A stretch of DNA of 64,000 bases from Spirabiliibacterium pneumoniae. GTDB lineage: Bacteria > Pseudomonadota > Gammaproteobacteria > Enterobacterales > Pasteurellaceae. This document shows, one piece after another, positions 38,195 through 46,874 of the stretch. The position numbers were made by a program, and so were the translations under genes. Location of the stretch: positions 62,001 to 126,000 of the forward strand of contig NZ_JABMII010000005.1 of assembly GCF_014884995.1 (NCBI RefSeq). The letters are read 5' to 3'. A model generated the notes under the pieces. It saw only the letters and a list, made by a program, of their open reading frames with translations, searched no databases and had not been told where the DNA came from. The first letter of the stretch is position 1. Each line of letters starts with the position of its first letter.

Positions 38195-39250
38195 TCAGTT
38201 TTTCGGTAATTTAAAGCGCGCAACACGCCCATCAATTTTCAGTGGCACGGCCTCACCACGGAAGGTGATTTTCACATTTTGTGGCGCACCAATTACAAGG
38301 GAATAGGCTTCACTGTTATCAAAATTCAGCACTTCGCCGCGTTTATATTCTTTTTGCGCCAGTACTTTACGATTAGCATCTTTCACGCTAAGCCAGCAGC
38401 TTGCGCCCGTAATTTCAATACTCAAGCCATTTTCACTTACCGCACTCGTCGCATCTGTCACTTGCACATTGTCATCCGTTGACTCAACCGCACTTTGTGC
38501 TGTGTTATTCAGTTTCTCCATGGCATTGCTGAGCACTTCGCCTGAAGTTTGTGCTTGGTTCACGTCGTTGGCAACCGCACTTTCATTTTGTGGCGCAGCA
38601 TTGCTTGGCGCTTCCTGTGCTTTTCGTTCAAGCCCCGCAGGTTCAACGCTCGGTTCATTCACCACTGGTGGGTTATCAACTGTGCTTGGCTGCACAGGTG
38701 CATTTTCGCTGGTTTCAAGCGTCTCTTTTTCCAACGCAGGCTCTGAAGCATTCTCACTGCTGACAGGCGTTTCGATTAGTTCATTTTTGTTTAAAAAGTT
38801 TTCAACGAGGCTTTCACGCTCATTTTGCGATTGTTGATAATAGTTTTGCCACCACCAGTAACCTGTCATACCAATCATAATCAGCACGATAATCCATGTC
38901 AGGCGTCCCACCCAACCAGAGTAAGATGAATAATGATTAACTTTATGGTTATTGCGCAGGTTCTTTTGTAAGTCATTTTCAACTGGTGCACCAAATGAGA
39001 TGTGGGCGTTTTGCCACTGCTCTTTTGGGATTTTTAAGAATTTAGCGTAGTTTTGCACATAGCCACGCATGAATGTTGGCGGATAATTCGGCACGATAAA
39101 TTCATCATTTTCAAGATGATGGATCACCGCCGTCTTCAAATGGGTTTGCTGCACGACATCTTCAATGGTTAAGCCCAACGCCTCGCGACGCTGACGAAAT
39201 TGTTGCCCAAGCGTTAAGCTTGATGGGGATTGTGGTTGCTCGTTGTCCAT
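38195..39250 (-). CDS. rodZ: Cytoskeletal protein RodZ
   Basis: Morphogenesis factor that anchors MreB to the inner membrane. 351 aa: cytoplasmic helix-turn-helix (about 13-80, LGQQFRQRREALGLTIEDV), one membrane segment (about 116-134), a long Pro/Glu/Ser-rich periplasmic linker (about 150-265) and a C-terminal beta domain (LSIEITGASCWLSVKDANRKVL). The linker shows uptake-signal sequences tolerated in low-constraint coding DNA. Confidence 0.95.
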   Translation of the reverse strand: MDNEQPQSPSSLTLGQQFRQRREALGLTIEDVVQQTHLKTAVIHHLENDEFIVPNYPPTFMRGYVQNYAKFLKIPKEQWQNAHISFGAPVENDLQKNLRNNHKVNHYSSYSGWVGRLTWIIVLIMIGMTGYWWWQNYYQQSQNERESLVENFLNKNELIETPVSSENASEPALEKETLETSENAPVQPSTVDNPPVVNEPSVEPAGLERKAQEAPSNAAPQNESAVANDVNQAQTSGEVLSNAMEKLNNTAQSAVESTDDNVQVTDATSAVSENGLSIEITGASCWLSVKDANRKVLAQKEYKRGEVLNFDNSEAYSLVIGAPQNVKITFRGEAVPLKIDGRVARFKLPKN

Positions 39251-39351
39251 ACGCTTATCCAGTAATTAATATCAAACGGAGAGTTTAAATTTACAGGATA
39301 CGATTTGCAACAATTAATCCAAAATATTGTGCGATTTCTCCGCTTTTTACA

Positions 39352-39882
39352 TTACAGCTGCTGACGCAACTGTGCGGCTCGCTCAGGATTGAGTTTCTGC
39401 AACTTTTGCAATGCCTGTTGTTGACGGGTCATATCATGTGCCAAATTCGCACAAAGTGCGGTGTTTTCTAACGTTTGCGCTACTTTATAATACTCTTTTT
39501 GCGCTAGCGCTTTATCAAACATTGCAAATGCTTGACTAAAGCGTGCCTGCTGGCATAAAAAAGCACCGTAATTATTATACACATCTCCCTGAGTGGGGTC
39601 TTTTTCCATCGCCAATTGGTAATACTGCTCGGCTTGCGTTAAATTGCCTATTTGTTGATAGTAGTGCGCGAGCAGCAAATAAGGCAGATAGTACTCTGGT
39701 GCAAATTCTAAGGCCTTATCAATATTCTGCTTGGCACTGTCGTATTGATGTTGTTGCATATAACCCAGTGCAACCTGCGCACGCGCATAGGCCTTGCCTT
39801 GATCTGTTGTGTGGTCAAGCTGTGTGGCACACCCTGTCAGCAGCCAAGCCAAACAAAATAATCCAAACCGTAATAACCGCAC
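39352..39882 (-). CDS. pilW: Type IV pilus biogenesis lipoprotein PilW/PilF
   Basis: 176-aa outer-membrane lipoprotein pilotin with lipobox LLTGC (Cys18) and about four TPR units. It helps assemble the PilQ secretin, which in this family serves DNA uptake and twitching. The start codon GTG is the GTG of an uptake signal (AAGTGCGGT), with AAGGAG five bases before. Second gene after rlmN (13-base gap). Confidence 0.9.
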   Translation of the reverse strand: MRLLRFGLFCLAWLLTGCATQLDHTTDQGKAYARAQVALGYMQQHQYDSAKQNIDKALEFAPEYYLPYLLLAHYYQQIGNLTQAEQYYQLAMEKDPTQGDVYNNYGAFLCQQARFSQAFAMFDKALAQKEYYKVAQTLENTALCANLAHDMTRQQQALQKLQKLNPERAAQLRQQL

Positions 39883-39895
39883 TTTTACTCCTTAA

Positions 39896-41014
39896 TTACT
39901 GTGTTGAAGCCACATCAATGGCTTGTCCAAATGCTTTTTTATTCAGGGTGCGTTTGGTTCTATCAATCACATCACCCGCCAACTGGCCGCAGGCAGCATC
40001 AATATCATCACCACGTGTTTTACGCACAATCACTGTTAAACCATATTCCATCAGCACTTTTTGAAAGCGGTCAATACGGGTGTTTGAGCTTTTCGTATAA
40101 GGTGCTTGGGGAAACGGATTCCACGGGATAAGGTTGATTTTACACGGCGTGTTGGCAAGCAATTTCGCCAGCTGGTGCGCGTGCTCGGTGCTGTCGTTAA
40201 CTTGGTTAAGCATCACATATTCTATCGTCACTTTACCATGATTCGCTTTGGATTGCGCGAGATAACGGTGCACAGAATCCATCAACATCGCAATATTGTA
40301 TTTTTTATTGAGCGGCACAATTTCATCACGCAGTTGATCATTCGGTGCATGCAATGAGATCGCCAGCGCCACATCAATCATCTCAGGCAAGCGATCAAGG
40401 GCAGGCACGACACCCGATGTTGAAAGCGTAACTCGTCGCTTAGACAGCCCATAGCCAAAATCATCCAGCATAATTTCCATCGCCGGCACCACATTAGCCA
40501 CATTCAGCAGTGGCTCGCCCATGCCCATCATCACCACATTCGTGATAGGGCGCACGCCCGTTTTGCCATGATTGCCAATAATTTGCGAAGCACGCCACAC
40601 TTGACCAATAATTTCTGACACAGTCAAGTTGCGATTAAAGCCTTGCTGGGCGGTGGAACAAAAAGTACATTCCAATGCACACCCCACCTGTGATGACACA
40701 CACAATGTCGCGCGATCGTCTTCAGGAATGTAAACCGTTTCCACCTGCTGACTGCCCACTTGCATCGCCCATTTGATTGTGCCGTCACTTGAACGTTGCT
40801 CTTGAGCTACCGTCGGCGCAACAATCTCTGCCACCGCTTTGAGCTTTTCTCGTAGCGCTTTGTTAATATTGGTCATATTATCAAAATTGTCTTCACCAAA
40901 ATGGTAAATCCATTTCATTAATTGATCCGCTCGAAAAGGTTTCTCGCCTAATCCTTGCAAAAATTGGCGCAGCTGCTGGCGATTTAAATTCAATAAATTG
41001 GTGCGTGTTGTCAT
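39896..41014 (-). CDS. rlmN: 23S rRNA/tRNA adenine-C2 methyltransferase RlmN
   Basis: Radical SAM enzyme making m2A2503 in 23S rRNA and m2A37 in tRNA, 372 aa. Cluster motif Cys112-x3-Cys116-x2-Cys119 (CALECTFC), catalytic C-terminal Cys in [14 protein letters not shown], and the N-terminal accessory domain ([13 protein letters not shown]). The start ATG follows GAGGCAACA; a longer frame lacks a ribosome site. It heads the pilW-rodZ-ispG-hisS-yfgM-dapD gene string. Confidence 0.96.
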   Translation of the reverse strand: MTTRTNLLNLNRQQLRQFLQGLGEKPFRADQLMKWIYHFGEDNFDNMTNINKALREKLKAVAEIVAPTVAQEQRSSDGTIKWAMQVGSQQVETVYIPEDDRATLCVSSQVGCALECTFCSTAQQGFNRNLTVSEIIGQVWRASQIIGNHGKTGVRPITNVVMMGMGEPLLNVANVVPAMEIMLDDFGYGLSKRRVTLSTSGVVPALDRLPEMIDVALAISLHAPNDQLRDEIVPLNKKYNIAMLMDSVHRYLAQSKANHGKVTIEYVMLNQVNDSTEHAHQLAKLLANTPCKINLIPWNPFPQAPYTKSSNTRIDRFQKVLMEYGLTVIVRKTRGDDIDAACGQLAGDVIDRTKRTLNKKAFGQAIDVASTQ

Positions 41015-41091
41015 TGTTGCCTCGTTGTCACACATTACGGCCAAACCGTTGAATGAAATAAACGCGCAATTCTACTCATTCAATGGGAATT

Positions 41092-41156
41092 AATCTAGTC
41101 TTTTTCCCCTAAAAAAGCGACCGCACTTTGCTTTTTTTGGAATGCTGATCGCAAAA
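41092..41156 (-). promoter_or_regulatory. Putative CRP-S (Sxy-dependent) competence promoter of rlmN-pilW
   Basis: The 22-bp site at 41135-41156 reads TTTTGGAATGCTGATCGCAA plus AA; its right half GATCGCAAAA is a perfect CRP-S half (core TCGCA) and its left half TTTTGgaAT has two mismatches to TTTTGCGAT. A -10-like TAGATT lies at 41097-41092, placing the site centre (41145.5) about 60-61 bases upstream of the start. In H. influenzae the rlmN-pilF2 pair belongs to the competence regulon. Confidence 0.65.
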
Positions 41157-41177
41157 TACATAACTATAGCAAACAAA

Positions 41178-41200
41178 AAACCCAACGCGCGGTTGGGTTT
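41178..41200 (-). terminator. Terminator of the SDR gene
   Basis: 9-bp arms AAACCCAAC and GTTGGGTTT around GCGCG, then T-run on the minus strand; 22 bases after the stop. Confidence 0.85.
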
Positions 41201-41221
41201 TGTTTGCAACGATGATTGCGA

Positions 41222-42025
41222 TTATGGCTGTTTACCGATATAAGCCAAGATACCGCCGTCCACGTAGAGGATGTGACCGTTAATGAAGTTGGACGCATCA
41301 GATGACAAGAACACGGCGGCACCAGCCAAATCTTCAGGGGTACCCCAACGTGCAGCGGGTGTTTTGGCGATAATGAATTGGTCAAATGGGTGACGTGAGC
41401 CATCAGCTTGTTTTTCACGTAATGGCGCAGTTTGCGGTGTTGCGATATAGCCTGGGCCAATACCATTACATTGAATGTTAGCTTCACCAAATTCTGAACA
41501 AATATTTTTGGTCAGCATTTTCAAGCCACCTTTAGCAGAGGCATAACCTACAACGGTTTCGCGGCCTAATTCACTCATCATTGAACAAATGTTGATGATT
41601 TTACCGTGGCCTTTTTTGATCATTGAAGGCAATACGGCTTTAGACATAATAAACGGGCCAGTCAAATCAATATCGATGATTTTACGATAATCAGATGCGC
41701 TGGTTTCCAACATTGGAATACGTTGAATGATGCCTGCATTGTTGACCAAAATATCAATCACGCCGACTTCTTTTTCAATCTTTTCAATGTACTCTTTGAC
41801 CGCACTTTCATTGGTTACATCGAATAAATAGCCATGTGCATCAATGCCTGCTTCTTTGTAAGCGGCAAGGCCTTTTTTCAGGTTTTCTTCGTTGACATCG
41901 TTGAATACGATTTTCGCGCCTGCTTGGCTTAGTGCTGTGGCAATGGCAAAGCCGATGCCGTATGACGCACCAGTAACTAAGGCAATTTTACCTTTCAATG
42001 AGAATTGTTCTAAAATGTTTGACAT
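41222..42025 (-). CDS. Short-chain dehydrogenase, gluconate 5-dehydrogenase (IdnO) type
   Basis: NAD(P)-dependent SDR, 267 aa. Cofactor motif TGASYGIG (18-25), NNAG in the middle, catalytic Ser in NICSMMSELGRETVVGY and YASAK (Tyr-x3-Lys), C-terminal FINGHILYVDGG. The CSMxSELGR stretch is typical of gluconate 5-dehydrogenase, but related sugar-acid reductases (KduD or fructuronate reductase type) cannot be excluded. No other hexuronate gene lies nearby. AAAGGAG precedes ATG. CRP site and an operator-like palindrome lie upstream. Confidence 0.85.
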   Translation of the reverse strand: MSNILEQFSLKGKIALVTGASYGIGFAIATALSQAGAKIVFNDVNEENLKKGLAAYKEAGIDAHGYLFDVTNESAVKEYIEKIEKEVGVIDILVNNAGIIQRIPMLETSASDYRKIIDIDLTGPFIMSKAVLPSMIKKGHGKIINICSMMSELGRETVVGYASAKGGLKMLTKNICSEFGEANIQCNGIGPGYIATPQTAPLREKQADGSRHPFDQFIIAKTPAARWGTPEDLAGAAVFLSSDASNFINGHILYVDGGILAYIGKQP

Positions 42026-42071
42026 AGTTGCTCCTTTAACTCCTTAATGCAAGGTTATCTTTTGAACACGC

Positions 42072-42090
42072 AATTCAGCTAAACTGAATT
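42072..42090. promoter_or_regulatory. Operator-like palindrome in SDR leader
   Basis: Perfect 7-bp arms AATTCAG and CTGAATT around CTAAA. It begins about 3 bases after the predicted start of transcription near 42093, where a repressor would block elongation. No regulator gene is adjacent. Confidence 0.45.
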
Positions 42091-42146
42091 TTACCATTAT
42101 TAAACCACAATTTTATTTTTAATCCTAGCCTATAATGAAAATAGAA

Positions 42147-42162
42147 CGTGATAGATTTCACA
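42147..42162. promoter_or_regulatory. Putative CRP site between SDR and cysteine desulfidase genes
   Basis: CGTGA-TAGATT-TCACA, centre 42154.5. With a -10-like TTTAAT/TAATAA on the minus strand at about 42103-42098 the centre falls near -61 for the SDR. An effect on the plus-strand gene is also possible. Confidence 0.6.
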
Positions 42163-42280
42163 TTTCTTAATCATTCTGTGTTATTTTATCACTATGTGCA
42201 GTTTTAACACGCTGCAATGATTAAAAATAACGTAAATTTAGGCTAGAATAGCGCACATATTTTTGCCATTATGAGACATT

Positions 42281-43582
42281 ATGCCCAACTCAACATTTGA
42301 AGATCATTTAATTCAGATTGTACGCGACGATGTTGTGCCAGCTCTCGGCTGCACCGAGCCGATTTCACTAGCACTAGCCTGCGCCATTGCACGCAAGCAT
42401 CTCAATGCCCTGCCGCAACGCATTATTGCCAAAGTATCGCCCAACTTAATGAAAAATGGCTTAGGGGTCGCCGTACCTGGCACGGGGATGGTGGGTTTGC
42501 CGATTGCCGCGGCCATCGGTGCCATCGGAGGGGATCCTGAGGCGGGATTAGAAGTGCTGACCCATATTCGTCCTGAGCAAGTAGCACAAGCTAAAGCCAT
42601 GTTAAACGCCTCGCAGGTTGAGGTGGGTATTTTTGAAACCGAGCATATCCTCTATTCTGAAGCTACGCTGTTTGCTGATAACGACTCTGTGCGGGTGTGT
42701 ATTCAAGACCACCACACTAACGTGATTTTAATTGAAAAAAACGGCAACATTCTATTTGAAGATCGCATACCCAAAGGCTGCACCACAGATAATCAATATC
42801 AGCAGCTCACCCAGTGTACAGCAAAAATGCTCTACGATGTGGCTATGACCGTGCCACTGGATAAAATTGCTTTTATCTTACAAGCCGCCAAGCTCAATAC
42901 CGCACTTTCAGATGAAGGATTGCGAGAAAATTATGGGTTACATATCGGGCGCACGTTGCAAAAACACGTGGGCAGCGGATTGATGTCAGACGACTTATTA
43001 AGCCGCATTATTATTCGCACTACCGCCGCCTCCGATGCGCGCATGGGTGGCGCCAGCCTGCCTGCAATGAGCAACTCGGGTTCAGGCAATCAAGGCATCG
43101 CTGCCACCATGCCCGTTGTCGTGGTTGCCCAATATTTAGCGGCAGATGATGAAAAATTAACTCGCGCGTTGTTTTTATCCCATTTAATGGCCATTTTCAT
43201 CCACAGCAAATTACCCAAACTCTCTGCCTTATGTGCTGTTACCACCGCCTCAATGGGCAGTTGCGCAGGCATTGCTTGGCTACTAACGGGCAAGTTTGAA
43301 ACGGTGAGTATGGGCATTTGTTCGATGATTGGCGATATTAGTGGCATTATCTGCGACGGCGCGGCGAATAGCTGTGCGATGAAAGTTTCAACCAGCGTAT
43401 CAAGTGGCTACAAAGCCGTGCTGATGGCAATGGATAATACCCATGTTACTGGCAATGAAGGGATTGTAGAATTTGATATTGATGCCTCAATCAACAATCT
43501 CTGCGCTATTGCCTCTCGCAGTATGCTACATACTGATAAACAGGTCATTGAAATCATGAGCAATAAGCCAAAACAGAAATAA
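42281..43582 (+). CDS. cyuA: L-cysteine desulfidase family protein (CyuA/YhaM, UPF0597)
   Basis: 433 aa. Iron-sulfur enzyme that degrades cysteine to pyruvate, ammonia and sulfide in characterised members; related to the beta domain of serine dehydratase. PALGCTEPISLALA at 20-33 (Cys24) and the C-terminal cysteine group SMGSCAG, GICSMIGD and GIICDGAANSCAMK match the [4Fe-4S] ligands of the family. ATG is preceded only by a weak AGACATT; -10-like TAGAAT lies about 30 bases upstream. Divergent from the SDR; no transporter neighbour (cyuP) is seen. Confidence 0.88.
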   Translation: MPNSTFEDHLIQIVRDDVVPALGCTEPISLALACAIARKHLNALPQRIIAKVSPNLMKNGLGVAVPGTGMVGLPIAAAIGAIGGDPEAGLEVLTHIRPEQVAQAKAMLNASQVEVGIFETEHILYSEATLFADNDSVRVCIQDHHTNVILIEKNGNILFEDRIPKGCTTDNQYQQLTQCTAKMLYDVAMTVPLDKIAFILQAAKLNTALSDEGLRENYGLHIGRTLQKHVGSGLMSDDLLSRIIIRTTAASDARMGGASLPAMSNSGSGNQGIAATMPVVVVAQYLAADDEKLTRALFLSHLMAIFIHSKLPKLSALCAVTTASMGSCAGIAWLLTGKFETVSMGICSMIGDISGIICDGAANSCAMKVSTSVSSGYKAVLMAMDNTHVTGNEGIVEFDIDASINNLCAIASRSMLHTDKQVIEIMSNKPKQK

Positions 43583-43594
43583 AGTGCGGTTAAA

Positions 43595-43616
43595 AAAGCC
43601 AGCTTTCGCTGGCTTT
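43595..43616. terminator. Shared terminator of cyuA and raiA
   Basis: AAAGCCAGC and GCTGGCTTT arms around TTTC between convergent genes, T6 on the minus strand. Confidence 0.8.
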
Positions 43617-43620
43617 GATA

Positions 43621-43941
43621 TTATTCAAAAGAGTCTTTCAACCGCTCGGCATTGCGCCGCGCTTCATCTTTGTGTTGCAGTTTATTCAGCTGGCGTTCAA
43701 GTTTTTCTTCTAATTGATTGATACATTTATACATATCGTCATTTTCCGCACAGGCGAACAAATCACCATACGGCGTGCCAATATTCGCTTCTGCACTAAA
43801 ACCTTTTGGTACTTTATTCAGAATAAAATGCGGATTGATCAACTGAGTTTGCCATTTTTCTAGCTTGGCCACACGTTCTTCAATATGGGTACGAATTGCG
43901 GGGGTGATGTCCATTTGTTTACTGGTAATTTTCACGATCAT
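43621..43941 (-). CDS. raiA: Ribosome-associated inhibitor RaiA (YfiA/HPF family)
   Basis: 106-aa short-type hibernation factor that binds the 30S decoding channel in cold or stationary phase. Family start [36 protein letters not shown] before ATG decides the start; the longer frame would read through the leader hairpin. Transcription predicted from TTGAAA-17-TATGTT upstream. Confidence 0.93.
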   Translation of the reverse strand: MIVKITSKQMDITPAIRTHIEERVAKLEKWQTQLINPHFILNKVPKGFSAEANIGTPYGDLFACAENDDMYKCINQLEEKLERQLNKLQHKDEARRNAERLKDSFE

Positions 43942-43970
43942 AGTACCTACCTCTCGACTTGTGTGATAAA

Positions 43971-43984
43971 AACCCCTTGGGGTT
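43971..43984 (-). promoter_or_regulatory. Terminator-like hairpin in raiA leader
   Basis: AACCCC-TT-GGGGTT, followed on the minus strand by TTTTTATC, 30 bases before the raiA start codon and just after the predicted transcription start. Could end readthrough from coaE-yacG or attenuate raiA. Confidence 0.45.
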
Positions 43985-44148
43985 GGTATTAACATAGTAT
44001 TCCCAAGATAAAATTTCAAGGGCAATTATTCATTCTGCCAACCCAGATCACAAAATGATAAAATTGTGCCAAAAGTGCCGTGTTTTTATTGGTTAACGTG
44101 CGGTAAATTGCTATTATACTAGATTGTGAGTGGTATTAAACCGCACTT

Positions 44149-44412
44149 TTACGCTTTCTCCCGCGCCAATTTTGCCGCCACATAAGAACAGCTCGCCTCA
44201 GCATGATACCCTTGTTGAGCAACGTATTCTTTAAATGCTTGATACAACTGATCTGCCACCCCTTGACCACGCAGTTGTGGTGATACAAAAGTATGATTTG
44301 CATTCACACTGTGCTCGTTGATTTTTTGGTAGGTTAATTCCGCAATGAGTTTACCCGCTTGCGCAATAAAAAATTTGCCCCCTGATTCATCGTGTTCTTG
44401 CTGAATATCCAT
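44149..44412 (-). CDS. Small GNAT-type acetyltransferase (YjdJ-like)
   Basis: 87 aa, the short Gcn5-related class with acetyl-CoA loop SPQLRGQGVADQLYQAF and a C-terminal CSYVAAKL helix with the conserved Cys. Substrate unknown. ATG follows GGGAG; a GTG two codons earlier overlaps it. Last gene after coaE-yacG. Confidence 0.85.
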   Translation of the reverse strand: MDIQQEHDESGGKFFIAQAGKLIAELTYQKINEHSVNANHTFVSPQLRGQGVADQLYQAFKEYVAQQGYHAEASCSYVAAKLAREKA

Positions 44413-44421
44413 ACTCACTCC

Positions 44422-44637
44422 CTAATGTGTCCAATCACTACCATACTCATTGACAGCACCATCCTCAGCAAAATCGGCGCTACCTGCACTGATGGCTTTC
44501 TCCTCATTCGCCCACTCACCCAAATCAATTAGCTGGCAACGCTTAGAGCAGAAAGGACGATAAGGGCTTTGCTCACTCCACGCCACTTGCTTTTTACAAA
44601 TCGGGCATGAGACACTGTCAACGTTCGTTTTTTTCAT
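44422..44637 (-). CDS. yacG: DNA gyrase inhibitor YacG
   Basis: 71-aa zinc protein that binds GyrB. Ligands CPICKK (Cys11, Cys14) and FCSKRC (Cys30, Cys34), then [11 protein letters not shown], the family core. Overlaps the coaE 3' end by 20 bases, so translation is coupled. Confidence 0.94.
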   Translation of the reverse strand: MKKTNVDSVSCPICKKQVAWSEQSPYRPFCSKRCQLIDLGEWANEEKAISAGSADFAEDGAVNEYGSDWTH

Positions 44638-45250
44638 ACTTTTTCTTCGCTTGATCTAAATAAAATTGATGTAACTTAGCCACTCGAGCTGTAATCTCGG
44701 CTTGGCTTTCTTGCCACGGCTCATCATTGTTAATCACATCGTCGGCTGTTGTCAAACGGCGATCACGGTCAATTTGCGCCGCAATAATTTTCTCAATTTG
44801 TTCACGTTTATTGCTGTCACGCCGCGTAGCTCGCTCAATTTGTGTTTCACGACTGACATCCACAACCAAAGTGCGGTCACAAAATGCCTCAAGGTGATTT
44901 TCAAACAACAACGGCACCACCCACAGCGCATAAGGCGCGCGTACCGCATTGAGTTCAGCCAGCATTTTTTTACGAATCAACGGGTGCAACAAATCATTAA
45001 GCCACTGCGTTTGCGTACAGTCATTAAACACTCGCGCGCGCAACGCCGCACGATTTAGCGAACCATCTGCATTCAACACCTCGTCACCAAAATGCTCAGC
45101 AATGTGCAAAAGTGCGGTCGAACCCTTCGCCACTACCTCACGCGCCACCACATCCGCATCAACCACTGGCACCCCAAGCGCTGCAAATAAATCCGCAATC
45201 GTACTCTTACCACTGCCAATGCCACCAGTGAGACCGACTATATATGTCAT
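44618..45250 (-). CDS. coaE: Dephospho-CoA kinase
   Basis: Last step of coenzyme A synthesis, 210 aa. Walker [13 protein letters not shown] (7-18), conserved DADVVAREV and the LID region [12 protein letters not shown]. Promoter -10 TATAAT lies at 45295-45290 within a dyad. Confidence 0.96.
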   Translation of the reverse strand: MTYIVGLTGGIGSGKSTIADLFAALGVPVVDADVVAREVVAKGSTALLHIAEHFGDEVLNADGSLNRAALRARVFNDCTQTQWLNDLLHPLIRKKMLAELNAVRAPYALWVVPLLFENHLEAFCDRTLVVDVSRETQIERATRRDSNKREQIEKIIAAQIDRDRRLTTADDVINNDEPWQESQAEITARVAKLHQFYLDQAKKKYEKNER

Positions 45251-45290
45251 TTTTCTATTAAACCTTGACTAAGAGTTTTATATCTCATAA

Positions 45291-45315
45291 TTATAGTGAT
45301 TTTTTTACACTATAA
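45291..45315. promoter_or_regulatory. Dyad overlapping the coaE promoter
   Basis: Perfect 8-bp arms TTATAGTG and CACTATAA, 9-base spacer. It contains the coaE -10. Operator for an unidentified regulator, or coincidence in AT-rich DNA. Confidence 0.35.
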
Positions 45316-45338
45316 AACATCCCCTTTTTACAAAAAAC

Positions 45339-45354
45339 CGTGACCGATATCACA
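45339..45354 (+). promoter_or_regulatory. CRP site upstream of candidate small RNA
   Basis: CGTGA-CCGATA-TCACA, a near-perfect CRP site, centre 45346.5, about 69-71 bases upstream of the predicted small-RNA start. Confidence 0.6.
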
Positions 45355-45380
45355 ATATTAAGTAAAAGTTAAAATTGTTA

Positions 45381-45408
45381 TTGAAATGTGAAATATTGTT
45401 GTTACAAT
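45381..45408 (+). promoter_or_regulatory. Sigma-70 promoter of candidate small RNA
   Basis: -35 TTGAAA (45381-45386), 16-base spacer, -10 TACAAT (45403-45408). It reads away from coaE and toward no protein gene on that strand. Confidence 0.6.
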
Positions 45409-45414
45409 GAACAC

Positions 45415-45471
45415 ATACCCTAAAAAGTATGACTCCAAATACTTTGCCCTTCTGCTGAAGGGCTTTTTTTT
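45415..45471 (+). ncRNA. Candidate CRP-activated small regulatory RNA
   Basis: A transcript of about 55 bases bounded by the promoter above and by the intrinsic terminator GCCCTT-CTGCTG-AAGGGC plus T8 (45446-45471). Upstream of the terminator a 7-bp stem AAAGTAT/ATACTTT (45424-45445) exposes the loop GACTCCAA, complementary to a Shine-Dalgarno GGAGT. A competing stem CATAC/GTATG is possible. coaE and dgt both read on the opposite strand, so this is not the end of a known gene. No start codon with ribosome site is seen. Proposed as an Hfq-type regulator; sequence evidence only. Confidence 0.5.
45446..45471 (+). terminator. Intrinsic terminator of candidate small RNA
   Basis: 6-bp arms GCCCTT/AAGGGC, loop CTGCTG, T8 tail on the plus strand only. 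Confidence 0.85.
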
Positions 45472-45486
45472 GGCTTGCATTTGCGC

Positions 45487-46806
45487 TTAGAGTTGTTGGT
45501 AGACTTTCAGTGCGTAGGAGTCTGACATGCCAGCGATGTAGTCGCAGATAACGCGCTGTTTGTCGCTGTCTTGTGCTGTGCACCAGCGATTGGCGGTGTT
45601 AGTTGGCAGCAGGCGTTCAGGATCGGCGGCAAATATTTGAAACAGTTCAGTTAGAATGCGCTGCCCTTTGTATTCAATGCGTTGTGTGTTGACATGACGA
45701 ATGACGTAATCGCGCACGAAAATTTTGAAAATTTGCAACACTTCGATTACCTCGTCAGGCAGTTCGGCGTTGAAGCGTAAAAGTGCGGTTTGAAAAGGGG
45801 GTTGCACTTTCCAACGCACAGCAGTGATGAAAAAATTGACTAGCGCCCCAATCGCATTTTTGCGCTCAAAGTGCCGTGTGGAAAAAAGATTTTCCGTTAA
45901 ACTGTCAATATGCACTCGTATCCACTGAGAATGGCACTGTTTAAGCTGCGCGAGTGCCTGTTGCCAATGTTGGAGGTTAACCATCCCGACCACAATAGCA
46001 TCTTCAAGATCGTGCACGGCATAGGCGATGTCGTCTGCCAGCTCCATAATTGAGCAATCTAGGGATTTGTAATAAGTTTTCACATGTTGATCGGTACTCG
46101 TACGTGGCTGTGTGCGACAAAATTCTTGCCGTTCTTCTTCTCCCAGCGGGCTGAGCACCCAATCAAAAATCGCTTGATCATCACGAAAAATCCCTTTGCC
46201 TGGCCGCCATTGGCGCATATTGATATAACGTGGGTCGCGCGCATTTTGGGCGGGCAGCTGGGCGTATTGTGGTGAGGTTTCATCTAATATGGCGGGATAT
46301 TTCACCACACCAAGCAGCGTACGGCGAGTGAGGTTCATACCCGCGTGTTGTGTGTAAGGCTCAAGTTTAGTGAGAATGCGAAATGTCTGTGCATTGCCTT
46401 CAAAACCGCCGTGTTGCCACATCATATAATTAAGCGCAACCTCGCCACCATGCCCAAATGGCGGATGGCCAATGTCGTGGGCAAAACACAACGATTCCAC
46501 CAGTGAGATTGCAGGCAAGGCCGCTTTAGCTTGTGTAGCTAACTCGACATCACCCAGTTGCGCGAGCACGTCGCCTTGCTTAAGCTGCATGCGCAAGCTG
46601 CTGCCAATTTGAGCTACTTCTAACGAATGCGTCAAGCGTGTGCGATAAAAGTCATTTTCACCCACCGCGTGAATTTGTGTTTTGGCTTGCAAACAACGAA
46701 ATGCCGCAGAGTGCAAAAGCCGCCCGCGGTCTCGCTGAAATGGCGAGCGATAGTCATTATCGCGCGCGTTGTCTGCTTGAATTCTTGCTGCCCATTCCCG
46801 TTGCAT
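45487..46806 (-). CDS. dgt: Deoxyguanosinetriphosphate triphosphohydrolase-like protein
   Basis: HD-domain dNTPase that cleaves dGTP to deoxyguanosine and triphosphate, 439 aa. [22 protein letters not shown] at the N-terminus, metal motif [15 protein letters not shown], and [15 protein letters not shown] with the second HD-domain Asp. No clear ribosome site; ATG agrees with family start (REWAARIQ). Confidence 0.93.
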   Translation of the reverse strand: MQREWAARIQADNARDNDYRSPFQRDRGRLLHSAAFRCLQAKTQIHAVGENDFYRTRLTHSLEVAQIGSSLRMQLKQGDVLAQLGDVELATQAKAALPAISLVESLCFAHDIGHPPFGHGGEVALNYMMWQHGGFEGNAQTFRILTKLEPYTQHAGMNLTRRTLLGVVKYPAILDETSPQYAQLPAQNARDPRYINMRQWRPGKGIFRDDQAIFDWVLSPLGEEERQEFCRTQPRTSTDQHVKTYYKSLDCSIMELADDIAYAVHDLEDAIVVGMVNLQHWQQALAQLKQCHSQWIRVHIDSLTENLFSTRHFERKNAIGALVNFFITAVRWKVQPPFQTALLRFNAELPDEVIEVLQIFKIFVRDYVIRHVNTQRIEYKGQRILTELFQIFAADPERLLPTNTANRWCTAQDSDKQRVICDYIAGMSDSYALKVYQQL

Positions 46807-46874
46807 AGCTCGCCTTATCTCGCTGAAATAAATTGAAATTATAACCCGAATTGGCTCAAATTCAATCAGATTAC

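Noticed and set aside
34163-45312. Shared 15-base word GATTTTTTTACACTA in two promoter gaps
   Set aside because: A match of this length is expected by chance in 64 kb of AT-biased intergenic DNA, and its context differs.
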